DNA of 27,591 nt from assembly GCA_032718475.1 (NCBI GenBank), contig JAUCBJ010005971.1, positions 1 to 27,591 on the forward strand, given 5' to 3'. Position numbers and translations under genes: made by a program. Shown here in pieces: positions 18,900 through 27,591 of this stretch. Position 1 is the first letter of the stretch, and each line of letters begins with the position of its first letter. Source of the stretch: Nemertoderma westbladi (Eukaryota > Xenacoelomorpha > Nemertodermatida > Nemertodermatidae). The notes beneath the pieces are model-generated. The model saw only the letters and a program-made list of their open reading frames with translations, made no database searches and was not told where the DNA came from.

Positions 18900-19095
18900 T
18901 TACAGTGCTCATTGAGGTGAAAATTAAATGAGGTGTTTTTCATTTCAATTTTTAATACAGTTGAAAAAGAGAGTTATCTGTTTCTAAAGATTTATAAATA
19001 GGGATGTAAAAGTTTGCAGCACTATCTCTGGTACTGTAAGAGTGTGTTTCAGGTAATTAGGACACTTTCCGTTATACACTTTATGCACAAATGGG
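18900..19095 (-). pseudogene. LINE family D C-terminal remnant, minus strand
   Basis: Minus-strand translation from about 19095 gives FVHKVYNGKCPNYLKHTLTV, which fits the C-terminal 'lvyKalnglaPeYLkdlltp' pattern common in CR1/L2/Jockey-type reverse transcriptases. It then decays into stops. It is a diverged inverted copy of 26345-26500; shared bits include 'ctgtaagagtgtg' and 'aggtaattaggacac'. Confidence 0.55.
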
Positions 19096-19205
19096 AGGGG
19101 CGACACGGTAAATTTATAATTGTAAAATGGAACAATGGTACAATGGTACATGTAGTGCACAGATGGAGTAGAGTGTTGTAATCTTTATGAGAATACTTAT
19201 GTTAT

Positions 19206-19255
19206 AATACAATGTATAATTTTAATTAATAATACAATGTATAATTTTAATTAAT
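19206..19255. repeat. 25-bp tandem repeat, two exact copies
   Basis: 'aatacaatgtataattttaa' plus 'ttaat' occurs at 19206-19230 and 19231-19255, followed by a partial third copy. Simple local duplication in AT-rich DNA. Confidence 0.9.
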
Positions 19256-19675
19256 AATTACAATGTAATATATATGTAGCAATGTGCTTGAAATATTGTT
19301 CACGCTGATAGTCAATAATAAAGAATTAAAAAACAGATATGAATGTATAATGTATTGAAGTAAGTGCTACAGTGGACATCCAGGCCAATCAATCGTATGA
19401 ATGATTATACATAATTTTAAGGGGTAGCTTCTTAACTGCTCAGGAGAGGACCTTCGAATACGTAAGGGAAAGGCATGGGCAGCCTGGAATAGGCTTTCCA
19501 GGATTTGGAAGTCACAGAGAATTAATCAGAAACTTAAGGTCCGATTATTTAGAGCAGCAGTAGTTCCAGTACTCCTTATGGGAGTCCATGCTGGGTTCTA
19601 ACTGCTGAGGACACCAAATGTCTGGATGGCACATTCACAAGAATGCTACGCCGGGTTCATTGTGTCATGTACAAT

Positions 19676-20183
19676 TATTTTATTTTATTTATTTATTTAT
19701 TTAAACCAGACAATTATATCATAGGGATATTACGTCCATAACTACAGAACCGGTAATATTGTACACAAGCAGAGCACGACCCATTAAAAAGCGCAAAACA
19801 AAACTATATTGTGTATTAAATATATTGTGTATATTATACACAATATATTGAAAAATATATTGTATATTGTAATATATATTAGTAAAAGATTGAAGGATAA
19901 AAAAAAATGTGCACAGCAAGTAATAATGTAGGCAGATTATATTATAAAAAATCAATTGTTTCACGAATCCGACTCGACCGAGAAGTTGCCACCGCTACAG
20001 CCTGTAATAAACTGTTATTTGACTCCTCCAGGCGGTTGAGTAAAGAAACTATTGCATTATACCTAATATGTATAAATTTAGGCAAATCAAGTTGCCCAAA
20101 CATCAATGAGACACTATAGTCGTAACTATAACGAAAAAGACGTCTGGCTATGTTATTATAACCAACTCGGAATTTATTGTATA
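19676..20183 (-). mobile_element. LINE family C, 5'-truncated insertion inside family B copy 1
   Basis: Minus-strand coding from about 20183 to the stop at 19942 reads RVGYNNIARRLFRYSYDYSV, SLMFGQLDLPKF and LEESNNSLLQ. This matches the C-terminal 'vaYNnalR.Lf.l.R..SaS.mFv...i..f..l.Rk..' block of LINE reverse transcriptases. The 3' untranslated part contains a perfect palindrome (19819-19849) and ends in an A-rich tail made of AAATA/TAAA units at 19676-19712. Comparison with the uninterrupted family B copy (around 24200-24215) fixes the insertion between 19675 and about 20184. A target duplicate is at best imperfect (ATGTACAAT / TTGTATATG). Confidence 0.75.
19819..19849. repeat. Perfect 15-bp AT-rich palindrome
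   Basis: 'aatatattgtgtata' (19819-19833) is the exact complement of 'tatacacaatatatt' (19835-19849) around a single T. It lies in the presumed 3' untranslated part of LINE C and could form a terminal hairpin. Confidence 0.7.
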
Positions 20184-20520
20184 TGCACACATCTCCAACC
20201 AGACACTATATAACATTGGAAGTGACTCATTGGTTCCCCCAAGCTTGACACTAGAACGAAGTCACCTCCACTTTGCAGGACATTGCTTTCCCGTGAGGAC
20301 AAGCCAGTGCATAATCTTGTGCTTTGGCAGTCTCATGGAGTGAATAAGCATGGTGGACAGCCCATGACCTTCTTGAGACCTGGCCTTGAAGGTGCGGATG
20401 ATCTAGCAAATTTCATGGGTGATAGGGAGTTGTGGTGGCTCAATTTTGTCGACAAGCCGGCACAGGATTCTTAAAAATGCAGCTGCAATGCAGCATACCG
20501 ATCCTAATAGTGCTTAACTA

Positions 20521-20717
20521 AACTAACTCAACATGCATAGTGGGGTAGTCCGGCAGATATTGGATTGCATTATACCTTACAGTGAAGTATATATTAATCA
20601 GATTGAATAAATCGTATAAATCATATAAATCAGATTGAATGACCCAGCACAGATACATACGAAAGCACATCTACTGGATGTCAATTATCAATCGAGGCTC
20701 CATCTCATACAACTATA
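20521..20717. other. Junction between family B copy 1 and LINE A
   Basis: AT-rich, with short duplicated 'aaatcgtataaatcatataa' and 'cagattgaat' sequence at about 20599-20640. It probably contains the damaged 5' part of LINE A. No motif was seen. Confidence 0.4.
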
Positions 20718-21353
20718 ATGCTGTGGATTGTTGAGGGTTTTAAATACTTACAATGTGTCGCCAGTCCACATGAACTACTTCAGAACTGTGATATAGCATT
20801 GTTAACAGAAATGTTTATCAGCGATGCTACTCTCTCTAGATAGTTACTGACCTTTTATTCAGCCTGCAACACAGCCACCATGAGGCCCCCACAGGGTGGG
20901 CTTGTTATTCTTGCGAAACCAGAACTGACACCAAAATTTATTACTTCAACAGAAAATTACATAGTTATACACACAACCATTGGTTTTATTCTGGTATTTT
21001 ATTTTACCCCTGATACAACTGTTGGTGATATTTTATTGAGTGTGTATGAAGCACTTACATACACTAGACCTGACTCGTCAATAATAGTCCGCGGAGACTT
21101 TAACTGTCATATAGATAACGGGGCTCAAGACAATCACGGAAGTGATCTAATGAGCAGCCTCAATTCGATTGATTTCGCGCTTCAAAACAGTCCCTCCGAA
21201 TTTACGTACTACACTCCTCAAGGTACTAGCACTATCGATCTCTTCTTCGTTCGCAATCCAACTTGGGTAGATTCCACATGCGAAACCAGAATGATGCTGG
21301 ATCCACTGCGGAAGCACCAGCGAACGGTCTTGTCGTGTAGTATCACCAAGTGA
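20718..21353 (+). pseudogene. LINE A, apurinic-type endonuclease domain
   Basis: A frame from 20718 encodes LLQNCDIALLTEMFISDA, the N-terminal DI.LLTE motif of APE endonucleases, then an in-frame TAG at 20841-20843, then from 20880 GGLVILAKPEL..., the catalytic RGDFNCHIDNG segment and the STIDLFFVRN motif near the end. The very first part of the domain (the N.xG/Q motif) is missing, so the copy is 5'-truncated or decayed. A second stop (TGA, 21351-21353) separates it from the linker in the same frame. The protein would nick target DNA for target-primed reverse transcription; this copy cannot make it. Confidence 0.85.
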
Positions 21354-21909
21354 CAAGTAGTTGACAAACCAGCTTTGAAACTATTGCGAAGATTGGACAC
21401 TGATTCCCTTCAACACCATCTACACACTGAAGACATTATCTCCAGCCTTCTAAACAATGATGTTGACTCTGCTGTAACCGATATAAACGAAGCTATTTCG
21501 TCAGCCGCACGCGGAAAGTCTTTGAAAGAACTAACCACCAGCAACTGTGGTTTGATGAGGAATGCCGCAGTAAGAAACAAGAGCTGCTCACGTTGCTGAA
21601 TAACCAGGGCCGACAAACGCAAGACGTAGTTATATACTGGGATCTTCGGCAGTGCTACAAAAAGTTACTGAAGGCAAAGAAGACTGCACACGACGAAGCT
21701 CAGCTACTACTGAAAAGGTTAGCACGGACTGAAATTACTCCATGGTCTCTGTGGGCGGAAACTCATAGTCCATCAACAGCACCTATCGATATAGAGAAGC
21801 TTGAAGATCACTTCAATGGCCTGATTGGGCAAACAGAGATGTTCGATAATGAAGAGTCTGAGATGCCGCTACCAGAACCTACAGAGAAGAACACAGGTGA
21901 CTGGTTCAA
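21354..21909 (+). pseudogene. LINE A, linker between endonuclease and reverse transcriptase
   Basis: The same frame as the endonuclease continues as ALKLLRRLDTDSLQHHLH and later SAVTDINEAISSAARGKS. A frameshift near 21540 leads to WFDEECRSKKQELLTLL and IYWDLRQCYKKLLKAKK, typical of the region before the RT domain (W.D.EC...K...L). A further shift at about 21900 leads into the RT. The segment is hydrophilic and helical, as in related elements. Confidence 0.75.
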
Positions 21910-23018
21910 TTGGCGACCGAAGTAAAAGTCGCCATTGATAAAACAGCTAACAAGAACGCCTGTGGCTTGGACGGTTTATTTTATGAGCATATTAAGCTCG
22001 ATTTACAATTTTTACTGACTATTCTGGTCCTACTGTATAACACATGCCTAAATATTAGTTGTATTCCTTGGATTTGGAGAATGAGTATTATGAAGGTTCT
22101 ATACAAAGGTAAAGGCAGCACATCAGATCCCTGTAACTATCCTTGATTTGTGTTCTACTAAAGATACTAACATCTGTTATTGATACACGCGTCGTAACAC
22201 ACGCTAGACATTTATTTCCCCCAGAGCAATATGGATTTATCAATGGCAAATCAACGAGACAAGCAATTAGAAAATTAACTAGTTTTATATATGATAACCT
22301 ATATGCCGAGGCTGACCCTTCAACTCCCATCTACGCAGCTTTCATCGACTTTAAAAAAGCGTTTGACATGGTGGATAGGAAAATCTTACTCTGGAAAATG
22401 TACACACAATTCAATATTAAAGGAAAACTATACGATCTAATTAAAGACATATTAAATAACTCAGTAAAACTTTGCGATGGAATACGATATTCATCACCGA
22501 TTCAACAGCTGTGTGGTATTTTACAGGGAGACTGCTTTTCTCCTACAGCATTTGTAATGTTTATAACAGACCTGGCAACATGTTTGCGTCGTATTGGGTC
22601 GACTCTATGGTTCATCTTCTTTGCAGATGACTTGGTTCTGTACTCCTCTGATAGATCTGGTATCCAATCGGCCCTGGACGAATTATGTACTTGGTGTAAA
22701 GAAAATAAAATGTATTTAAATCTCACCAAAACAAAAATAATGAAGTTTCGACGAGGGGGACGATTAGCAAACCAGGATAAGTTCTTTTTTGATGGTCAAC
22801 CTGTAGAAATTTCTAACAGATATGTTTATCTAGGAGTTACGCTACAACCAACGCTCTGCTTTTCTCAGCATATTGAAAACAAAAAACAACGAGCCTTCTT
22901 ACTAATTGGTTGTTTAAGAAATATTAACCTTGTTTCTATCGAAACTGGTCTAAAGATATTTAGGATGAAAATTTACCCACAGCTTCCCCGAGATTGCACA
23001 ATATTTCACATCTGCTAA
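21910..23018 (+). pseudogene. LINE A, reverse transcriptase domain
   Basis: The first part (21910-22145) has NKNACGLDGLFYEHIK and WRMSIMKVLYKGKGSTSD, RT motifs 0-1. A frameshift near 22143 leads to a 291-codon frame with PPEQYGFINGKSTRQAI, YAAFIDFKKAFD (motif A, catalytic Asp at residue 69), GILQGDCFSPTAFVMFI (motif B, residues 125-141), FFADDLVLY (motif C, FADD at 160-163) and YVYLGVTL (motif E). All three catalytic Asp are intact. The frame ends prematurely at 23018 after another shift near 22985. The family is an APE-type LINE. The QGD-x-FSPT form of motif B argues for one particular clade that was not assigned. Confidence 0.9.
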
Positions 23019-23478
23019 CTTAAAAGAAATAGATAAAATTAAAGCCAAGTTTCTTAAACGTCTTCTCTGTCTCCCCATGAACTCATCGGCGACTCTAGCA
23101 CGCCACCTTGCTAACTGTGAAACTCTAGTAGACGATATAATCAAACAGCATCCTGGAATTATAAAACCATCAGTCCTTGAAGAATATCGAAAATATCGTA
23201 TAGAACGAGAGAGAAACTTTGAAAATGAACATTACACTGCTGGTCCAGCCTTCAGCTGTTCGACATGGATACAAGGAAACCAGGCCAATCGACATATTGT
23301 TACCAGGGCGACTTCATATGGTTTCCACCACCTCATTTGCACTAACCCGATTCCGTTTCATGATCTTTCATCCACTGTATGCTCATGTAAATATTGCGGG
23401 AACAGCTCTGTGGATCGATATCATGTCCTATCTTGTAGCTCCTCGCCACCACTCTCTGATCTCTCTGGGTGTAAATAA
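23019..23478 (+). pseudogene. LINE A, C-terminal region with a Cys/His motif
   Basis: After a frameshift near 22985 the coding continues as TSANLKEIDKIKAKFLKRL, LARHLANCETLVDDIIKQH and HHLICTNPIPFHD. It ends with CKYCGNSSVDRYHVLSC, a C-x2-C-x8-H-x3-C motif like the zinc-binding C-terminus of many LINE ORF2 proteins, and a TAA at 23476-23478 that overlaps an AATAAA. The open frame is long and well kept, so the copy is not very old. The following about 120 bp may be its 3' untranslated region; no poly-A or microsatellite tail was found. Confidence 0.8.
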
Positions 23479-23607
23479 ATAATAACACATACGTTTTTAA
23501 TTTGATTTTGTCTAGTTTGCTTTTTAAACTCATTCTCATAATCTATCTTCAACTAACTAGCCTATATTTTTAAGATTATTATGTTAGTATTTTATTTTTA
23601 TCATGTT

Positions 23608-24585
23608 CCACAACATTTGTGTCTACAGCTGATGGTGACAGATCCATTCGAAGTCCTATGGTAAATATCAGGTAATACACTTGCACCATTCTTGTTCATA
23701 ATTGATGTTGATTATGTTCTACGAATGTCCTTTAACCATCTTAATAAAGATGGGTTGATGATAATGATCCCTCTGTCACAAGAAGTAGATAAAATCCAGC
23801 AACTGATCTAGACTTTGCTAATGACTTTGGGGCTTGCCTGAATCACTGGAGGGAGCCCAAAGGTTCCTCTGCTCATTGGAGCAGGCTGCTAGTGTTGGTC
23901 TTTTTGTAAACTCCAAGAAAACCAAAATTTTGACAGTGAAGTTTGACATCCCTCAGGAAATGTCTGATCTTATGAGCATAAGCTCCAGGGATAGCTTGCT
24001 TAAGCAATTTCTGCTACCTGGGATCATAGATCCAGAAATCAGGCGAAGGAAGACCTTTGAATACGTACAGAGAAGTATTTTAGTTTATTATGTGGGGGTA
24101 AGACGCTTGTGTTTACCATTTAGTTAATATAAATCTATGGATGGCACTTATACAATGCTATGTATATATACTTCTACAATATAATGCTATGCTGGGTTCA
24201 TTGAGTCAAGTAGAATGAACACATCTCCACCTTTACAACATTGGAGGTGTTTCATTAGTCTCCCCAATTTTGACTCTTGAACCGAGCCACCTCTGCTTTG
24301 TAGTAGTACATTACTTTTGCTGTGAGGACCAGCCAGTGCACAATCCCATGTTTTGGAGGCCTCATGGAGTGAATATGAATGGCTAGAAAGAAGCCCATGA
24401 CTTTCGTGAGGCGCCTCTTAGAGGACACTGGCCTGGAAGATGAAGATGATCTAGCATATGTCATGGGTGATTAGGAAGTTGTGGCAGTGCAATTTTGTCG
24501 AGAAGCCGGCAAAGCATTCTTAATATATATATATATAATGCAGCTGAAATGCAGCCTGCTGGATGATAGTAGTAGTAGTAGTAGT
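23608..24585 (+). pseudogene. LINE family B copy 2, with AGT tail
   Basis: Starts near 'acatttgtgtctac', encoding STADGD-like sequence before the active site. It continues with LAPFLFIIDVDYVLRMSF, then the active-site motif TDLDFANDF (expected FADD, Asp replaced by Asn in this reading). Then come ESLEGAQRFLCSLEQAASVG, VNSKKTKILTVKFD and, after a deletion and rearranged stretch near 24060-24190, the C-terminal FAGHC-like and W regions to about 24520. The 3' end 'atgcagctgaaatgcagc' is followed by six AGT units (24568-24585). Very short 3' ends with trinucleotide tails are typical of RTE-clade LINEs. Several frameshifts; inactive. Confidence 0.75.
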
Positions 24586-24668
24586 GGTACTATTATATCC
24601 AATGGGAAGAGCTCCAATTCCGAGTAGTTGAAATGGAGTTGAGCTGTTTATGCAACTGTAATTAATGA

Positions 24669-24719
24669 TGTAATATTATGGTTTTTTCCATTTCTGAACA
24701 AAAAAGCCATAATATTACA
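24669..24719. repeat. 20-bp hairpin, nearly perfect
   Basis: 'tgtaatattatggttttttc' (24669-24688) pairs with 'aaaaaagccataatattaca' (24700-24719), allowing one G-T pair near the loop. It may be a small MITE or a hairpin in non-coding DNA. Confidence 0.7.
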
Positions 24720-25904
24720 CCAATAATTTATCTGTGCTAACAGTGCTATATAATGAATCTTTGTAGATTTATCTCAATTTTAAAAATGTATTCCATCACG
24801 TACCATCGCAGTGAAATCAATGTTTTAATTCCTGGTTGTATGTCTATTGTCCCAGTTGAGTTCGAGTGAAATACATTTAGCAATTATGCTTTACATAATC
24901 ATCTCATGAAGAAATACTTTTGAAAATTTACAAAGTGGCGTCATAACATTTCGGGTTCCTGAGCTGTATTCCATTATAGAATTTACTATAATGGGATGAT
25001 GTAAATTATGACAGTATATTTATTACTAAAATATATGGTAGCAATGGATGCACAGTCTTACCCGTTCCTAAATAAATAATAAATTATGTCAAAATGTCAT
25101 TTTCAATTTGACAATTTGACATTTAGACATGTCAAAATCTTTTAACTGGAAATTACATCATTTTCAATGATACCAGTTGGGCATCAATCGGATTATTGAT
25201 GACAATCATATTCACATTACCTCTAAAATCACACAAAACATTTACTATAAACTCACATGCCAAGTTTAAAGAAAAAAGGCAGATATCTGCCGTACTAGCG
25301 TAGTAATTAGCCTTCAATATTACCTCTTACTCAAACTTAATAAATGTTCTTACCATTATTTGATTGACACACAAAAAGGTACCATCAATTGTATTTTAAA
25401 TTTATATATTCATGCATGCCTATTTGCTAGGGAAATGTTAATGGCATAAATGGATGCCAAGCTTGTAACATCAATGATTGCTTCACATGAACTCAAGGCT
25501 ACGGGACGGGTGCTCCATAAAGTTGCGGTTTTTATGCATTTCAGGCTTACCTGTCAATTGACTCCAGGTATACATACCATTAGGTACATTAAGGGCAGCA
25601 GGTAGCTTGTGGTTTCCAGCATTACTATAATTTTAACTTAAAAATTATATTATTTCAATGCATCTATTTATTATGGAAGTGCATCATCAACCCATAGTTA
25701 ATCATGTCAGGTTTACAGGTAGATAGCATCTTCTGCATTATACTTTCTTATGATCAATACATTGTAATGATGCTGTTAATGCAGTAAATGTTATTATTGC
25801 AATGTTTTTGGGTTTATTTAAAATAAAATCATTACAATTTAAAAAGTATATTTATTAATTAGTAAAATAATTGTTGAATTCTCAATTATTGATTGGGATA
25901 ATCT
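24720..25904. other. AT-rich non-coding stretch
   Basis: No gene seen. Overlapping 'gtcaaaatgtca' and 'tgacatttagacatgtca' elements at about 25087-25135 form local dyads. A slightly GC-richer piece at about 25495-25620 was not recognised. Confidence 0.4.
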
Positions 25905-26145
25905 TTTAGGCTCGTTAGGCCAAGAAGTGCCTGTTCACCACCATGGGTGATCTTTCTTTTAAATCCTTATACTATGTTTCCAAAGTTGCCTCGGTTCCCA
26001 TTTATCGACCAGTGAAGGATGAAAACCAGGGTTGGGCTAGGCTGCAGCAATTAAAGCACTGTGCCTAAACAGCTGCCCCATACAGGGATCGAATGAGTGC
26101 CTACTGATTGAAAGCCCAGGAATGTTACAACAAGACCAAGCTGCT
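25905..26145 (-). mobile_element. tRNA-derived SINE (tRNA-Glu-like head), minus strand
   Basis: On the minus strand from about 26145: 'cttggtcttgttgtaacatt' (A-box region), then 'cctgggctttcaatcag' shaped like the anticodon arm with TTC in the loop position, then 'cactcattcgatccc' (B box, GGTTCGANNCC-like). These run in the same order and spacing as tRNA-Glu genes. A non-tRNA body follows, containing 'ggttttcatccttcactgg' and 'tcgataaatgggaacc'. The 3' limit near 25905 is uncertain and no simple tail was seen. Diverged RNA polymerase III boxes suggest an old copy. It is not a functional tRNA gene because acceptor-stem pairing is absent. Confidence 0.65.
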
Positions 26146-26329
26146 CAAATATTCAGAATACATCAATCTCTAACATAATACGTTTGGGAAATAACTTCCT
26201 TTCTTAGGTAATAATCATATAATTATTATTAAAGATTAAAGGTTATTAATATATGATTAATATTATTCAAAGCCAATCTTTTTGAATCTGGAATACTTAA
26301 CTTACTTAACTGTAGAGTTAAGCTTCTAC

Positions 26330-26540
26330 GCCTTATAAGTATAACCATGTGCGTGCATAAAGTGAATAATTGTAAGTGTCCTAATTACCTAAAAAAAAAT
26401 TCCATGATACACCACACTCTTACAGTACACAGAGGTAGTGCTTCAAACTTCTACCTTCTGAATTGTAAATCCTTCGAAACTAACTCTAAGGTTTACTTAG
26501 CTCACTTGAGGGGATTCATACAATATAATAAATAATAACA
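26330..26540 (+). pseudogene. LINE family D C-terminal remnant, plus strand
   Basis: The plus-strand frame 26347-26535 gives CVHKVNNCKCPNYLKKNSM and HTLTVHRGSASNFYLLNC, fitting the K.xxx..P.YL..........R. region near the end of CR1/L2/Jockey-like RT proteins. It is an inverted, diverged relative of 18900-19095. The small open frame ends at 26535; the rest of the element is not seen. Confidence 0.55.
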
Positions 26541-26599
26541 ATTAATTGATGACTCCTTAATCTTATTATATAACAATATTAACAAAGAGTTAGTTAGCT

Positions 26600-27591
26600 G
26601 CTTAGATGGTGGGTGTCTCCCCTGAGGTCTTTAAATACCCTAATAATTTGGAGCTCATTTATCCCATCATAGTAGTCAAGTGTCCCACATGAAATGAAAA
26701 CAAATACGTTGGTGCCAGTTCCCAAGAAGGGCCACCTAAGACTCTATGGTACTTTTTGGGGAATCTCATTGATCTTGATTGCTGCAAAGCTATACAATAT
26801 AATTATATTACAATTACTGGTTGCTAAATTTGTTGACTTCTTCAAAGCGTTTGATTCATTCTCTCGCTCACATATGTTCAGCATACTTTCATTATATGGG
26901 ATTCCTGATGAAATTATTGCAGCAATCAGATTAGTATGTGATGGTTCGATGACATTTGTGTCTACTGTTGACGGTGACATTCGACGACATTTGTGTATAC
27001 TGTTGACGGTGACACAGAACCATTCGAACTGTTATGGGGAGTCTTCTAGGGACACACACTTGCATCATTCATATTCATAATTGTGGTTGACTATGTTCTA
27101 TGCATGTCCTTAGATCATCATAATGATGATGGGGTGATTGATTGTAACTCCACCTACTGGCACCAGAAGTCGATATCTTGCCAAGTACATAACTGATCTA
27201 GACTTGGCTGATGACTTGAGTACTGTCAGAAACACTAGGGAGCCCAACGGCTCCTCATCCCATTAGAACAGGCTGCTTCTAGTGTTGGCCTTTTTCTTAA
27301 CTCCTAAAAAGCCAAAATTTACACAGTTAACATTGAAAGTCCTTAGCAAAGCTCTGATCGGATGAGCATAAGCTCAAAGGATGGTATGCTTGAGCATGTG
27401 GACGACTTCTGTTACCTGGGATCATGGATCCAGAAGTAAGGCCTTCGAATACGTAAGGGAAAGGCATGGGCAGCATTGAATGGGCTTTCCAGGATTTGGA
27501 AGTCACACAGAATTCATCAGAAACTTAAGGTCCAATTATTTAGGGCAGCAGTAGTTCCAGTACTCCTCTATGGGAGTCCATCACGTAAGGT
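26600..27591 (+). pseudogene. LINE family B copy 3, running off the window
   Basis: Begins with 'ggtgtctcccctgaggtc' (GVSPEVF-like), then LVPVPKKGHLRLYGTFWGIS and AAKLYNIIILQLL (RT motifs 1-2). After an internal loss it gives DFFKAFDSFSRSHMFSILSL and YGIPDEIIAAIRLVCDGS (motif A and following). Then come a duplicated TFVSTVDGD-like stretch, TLASF-like motif B, LDLADDLS (motif C), EQAASSVGLFLNS, DDFCYLGSWIQK (motif E) and WAALNGLSRIWKSHRIHQKL to VPVLLYGS at the window edge. It is the most complete family B copy but still carries stops and frameshifts. Confidence 0.8.
26946..27015. repeat. 35-bp tandem duplication in family B copy 3
   Basis: Copies 26946-26980 and 26981-27015 differ at only a few bases. 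35 is not a multiple of three, so the duplication itself shifts the reading frame between RT motifs A and B. Copy 2 has a single unit here. Confidence 0.85.

Larger units (their letters stand above)
19451..20520 (+). pseudogene. LINE family B copy 1 (RT C-terminus), interrupted
   Basis: The first piece, 19451-19675, encodes in mixed frames LRIRKGKAWAAW-like, RIWKSHRINQKLKV-like and FRAAVVPVL, then a CLDGTFTRMLRRVH-like stretch, typical of the thumb and C-terminal part of RTE/CR1-like reverse transcriptases. The second piece, about 20184-20474, encodes HLHFAGHCFPREDKPVHNLV and later DDLANFMGDRELWW with a stop at 20472-20474, the usual C-terminus (RRLRFAGHC..., W). Between them a minus-strand LINE (19676-20183) is inserted. 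The copy lacks everything upstream of the C-terminal part. The 3' end 'atgcagctg(c/a)aatgcagc' is shared with copy 2. Confidence 0.75.
20718..23600 (+). mobile_element. LINE A (APE-type non-LTR retrotransposon), decayed near-complete ORF2
   Basis: Endonuclease, linker, RT and C-terminal motif occur in the standard order on one strand over 2.76 kb, with two in-frame stops and four frameshifts (near 21540, 21900, 22145 and 22985). No ORF1 or 5' untranslated region is visible. It lies between two same-strand family B fragments. The right limit is set where family B copy 2 begins, at about 23608. Confidence 0.8.

Noticed and set aside
19719-19964. 81-codon minus-strand frame rich in Tyr/Ile/Phe
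   Set aside because: Lies in the AT-rich 3' part of LINE C, across a palindrome; chance frame.

Overview
The window reads as AT-rich nuclear DNA of an invertebrate animal, probably marine. It has large introns with canonical GT-AG sites, decayed LINE-type retrotransposons of several families, a tRNA-derived SINE, a Merlin-superfamily DNA transposon with a nested foldback element, hairpin MITE-like repeats and many G/C homopolymer runs. There is no bacterial-style gene packing, and nearly all open reading frames are short or broken. The species cannot be named from this sequence.

Layout. 1-2.55 kb is a degenerate repeat field marked by GGGCCA and its complement TGGCCC, with other short dispersed repeats and a 134-nt hairpin. 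2.58-2.94 kb is a minus-strand remnant of a LINE family called B here. 5.7-14.2 kb holds the best candidate host gene, on the minus strand. Four exons (about 14182-13914, 9975-9849, 6229-6028, 5798-5719) have good splice sites and mutually compatible phases, giving about 225 codons that end in a stop. The first of these exons encodes a seven-residue Ser/Arg repeat (SIQSPRG type). Its introns contain another LINE remnant (E), a GC-rich island with poly-C tracts, a G-rich degenerate array and a perfect 16-bp hairpin. The protein was not recognised, and its 5' exons are not visible in the window.

14.5-18.5 kb is a nest of insertions. A CCHC zinc-knuckle (gag/ORF1-like) reading frame is split by a 3.4-kb Merlin-type transposon (14953-18334) with long terminal inverted repeats and an 8-bp target-site duplication, TGGACACA. 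Removing the transposon and one duplicate restores a single frame across the junction. The transposon carries a damaged IS1595/ISXO2-like (Merlin) transposase whose N-terminal exon combines a zinc knuckle with a Pro/Ala/Val-rich repeat. A 905-bp foldback element with about 400-bp arms lies inside it. The right end of the transposon, together with the target duplicate, is tandemly duplicated (49 bp).

18.9-27.6 kb is a LINE graveyard. Three same-strand fragments of family B (RTE-like, short 3' end, AGT tail) lie at 19.45-20.52, 23.6-24.59 and 26.6 kb to the window end. The first is interrupted by a 5'-truncated minus-strand LINE (C). Between the first two sits a nearly full ORF2 of an APE-type LINE (A; endonuclease plus reverse transcriptase, 20718-23478) broken by stops and frameshifts. 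A tRNA-Glu-like SINE (minus strand) and two remnants of a fifth LINE family (D) complete the region. Apart from the host gene, almost everything recognisable is mobile DNA in decay.
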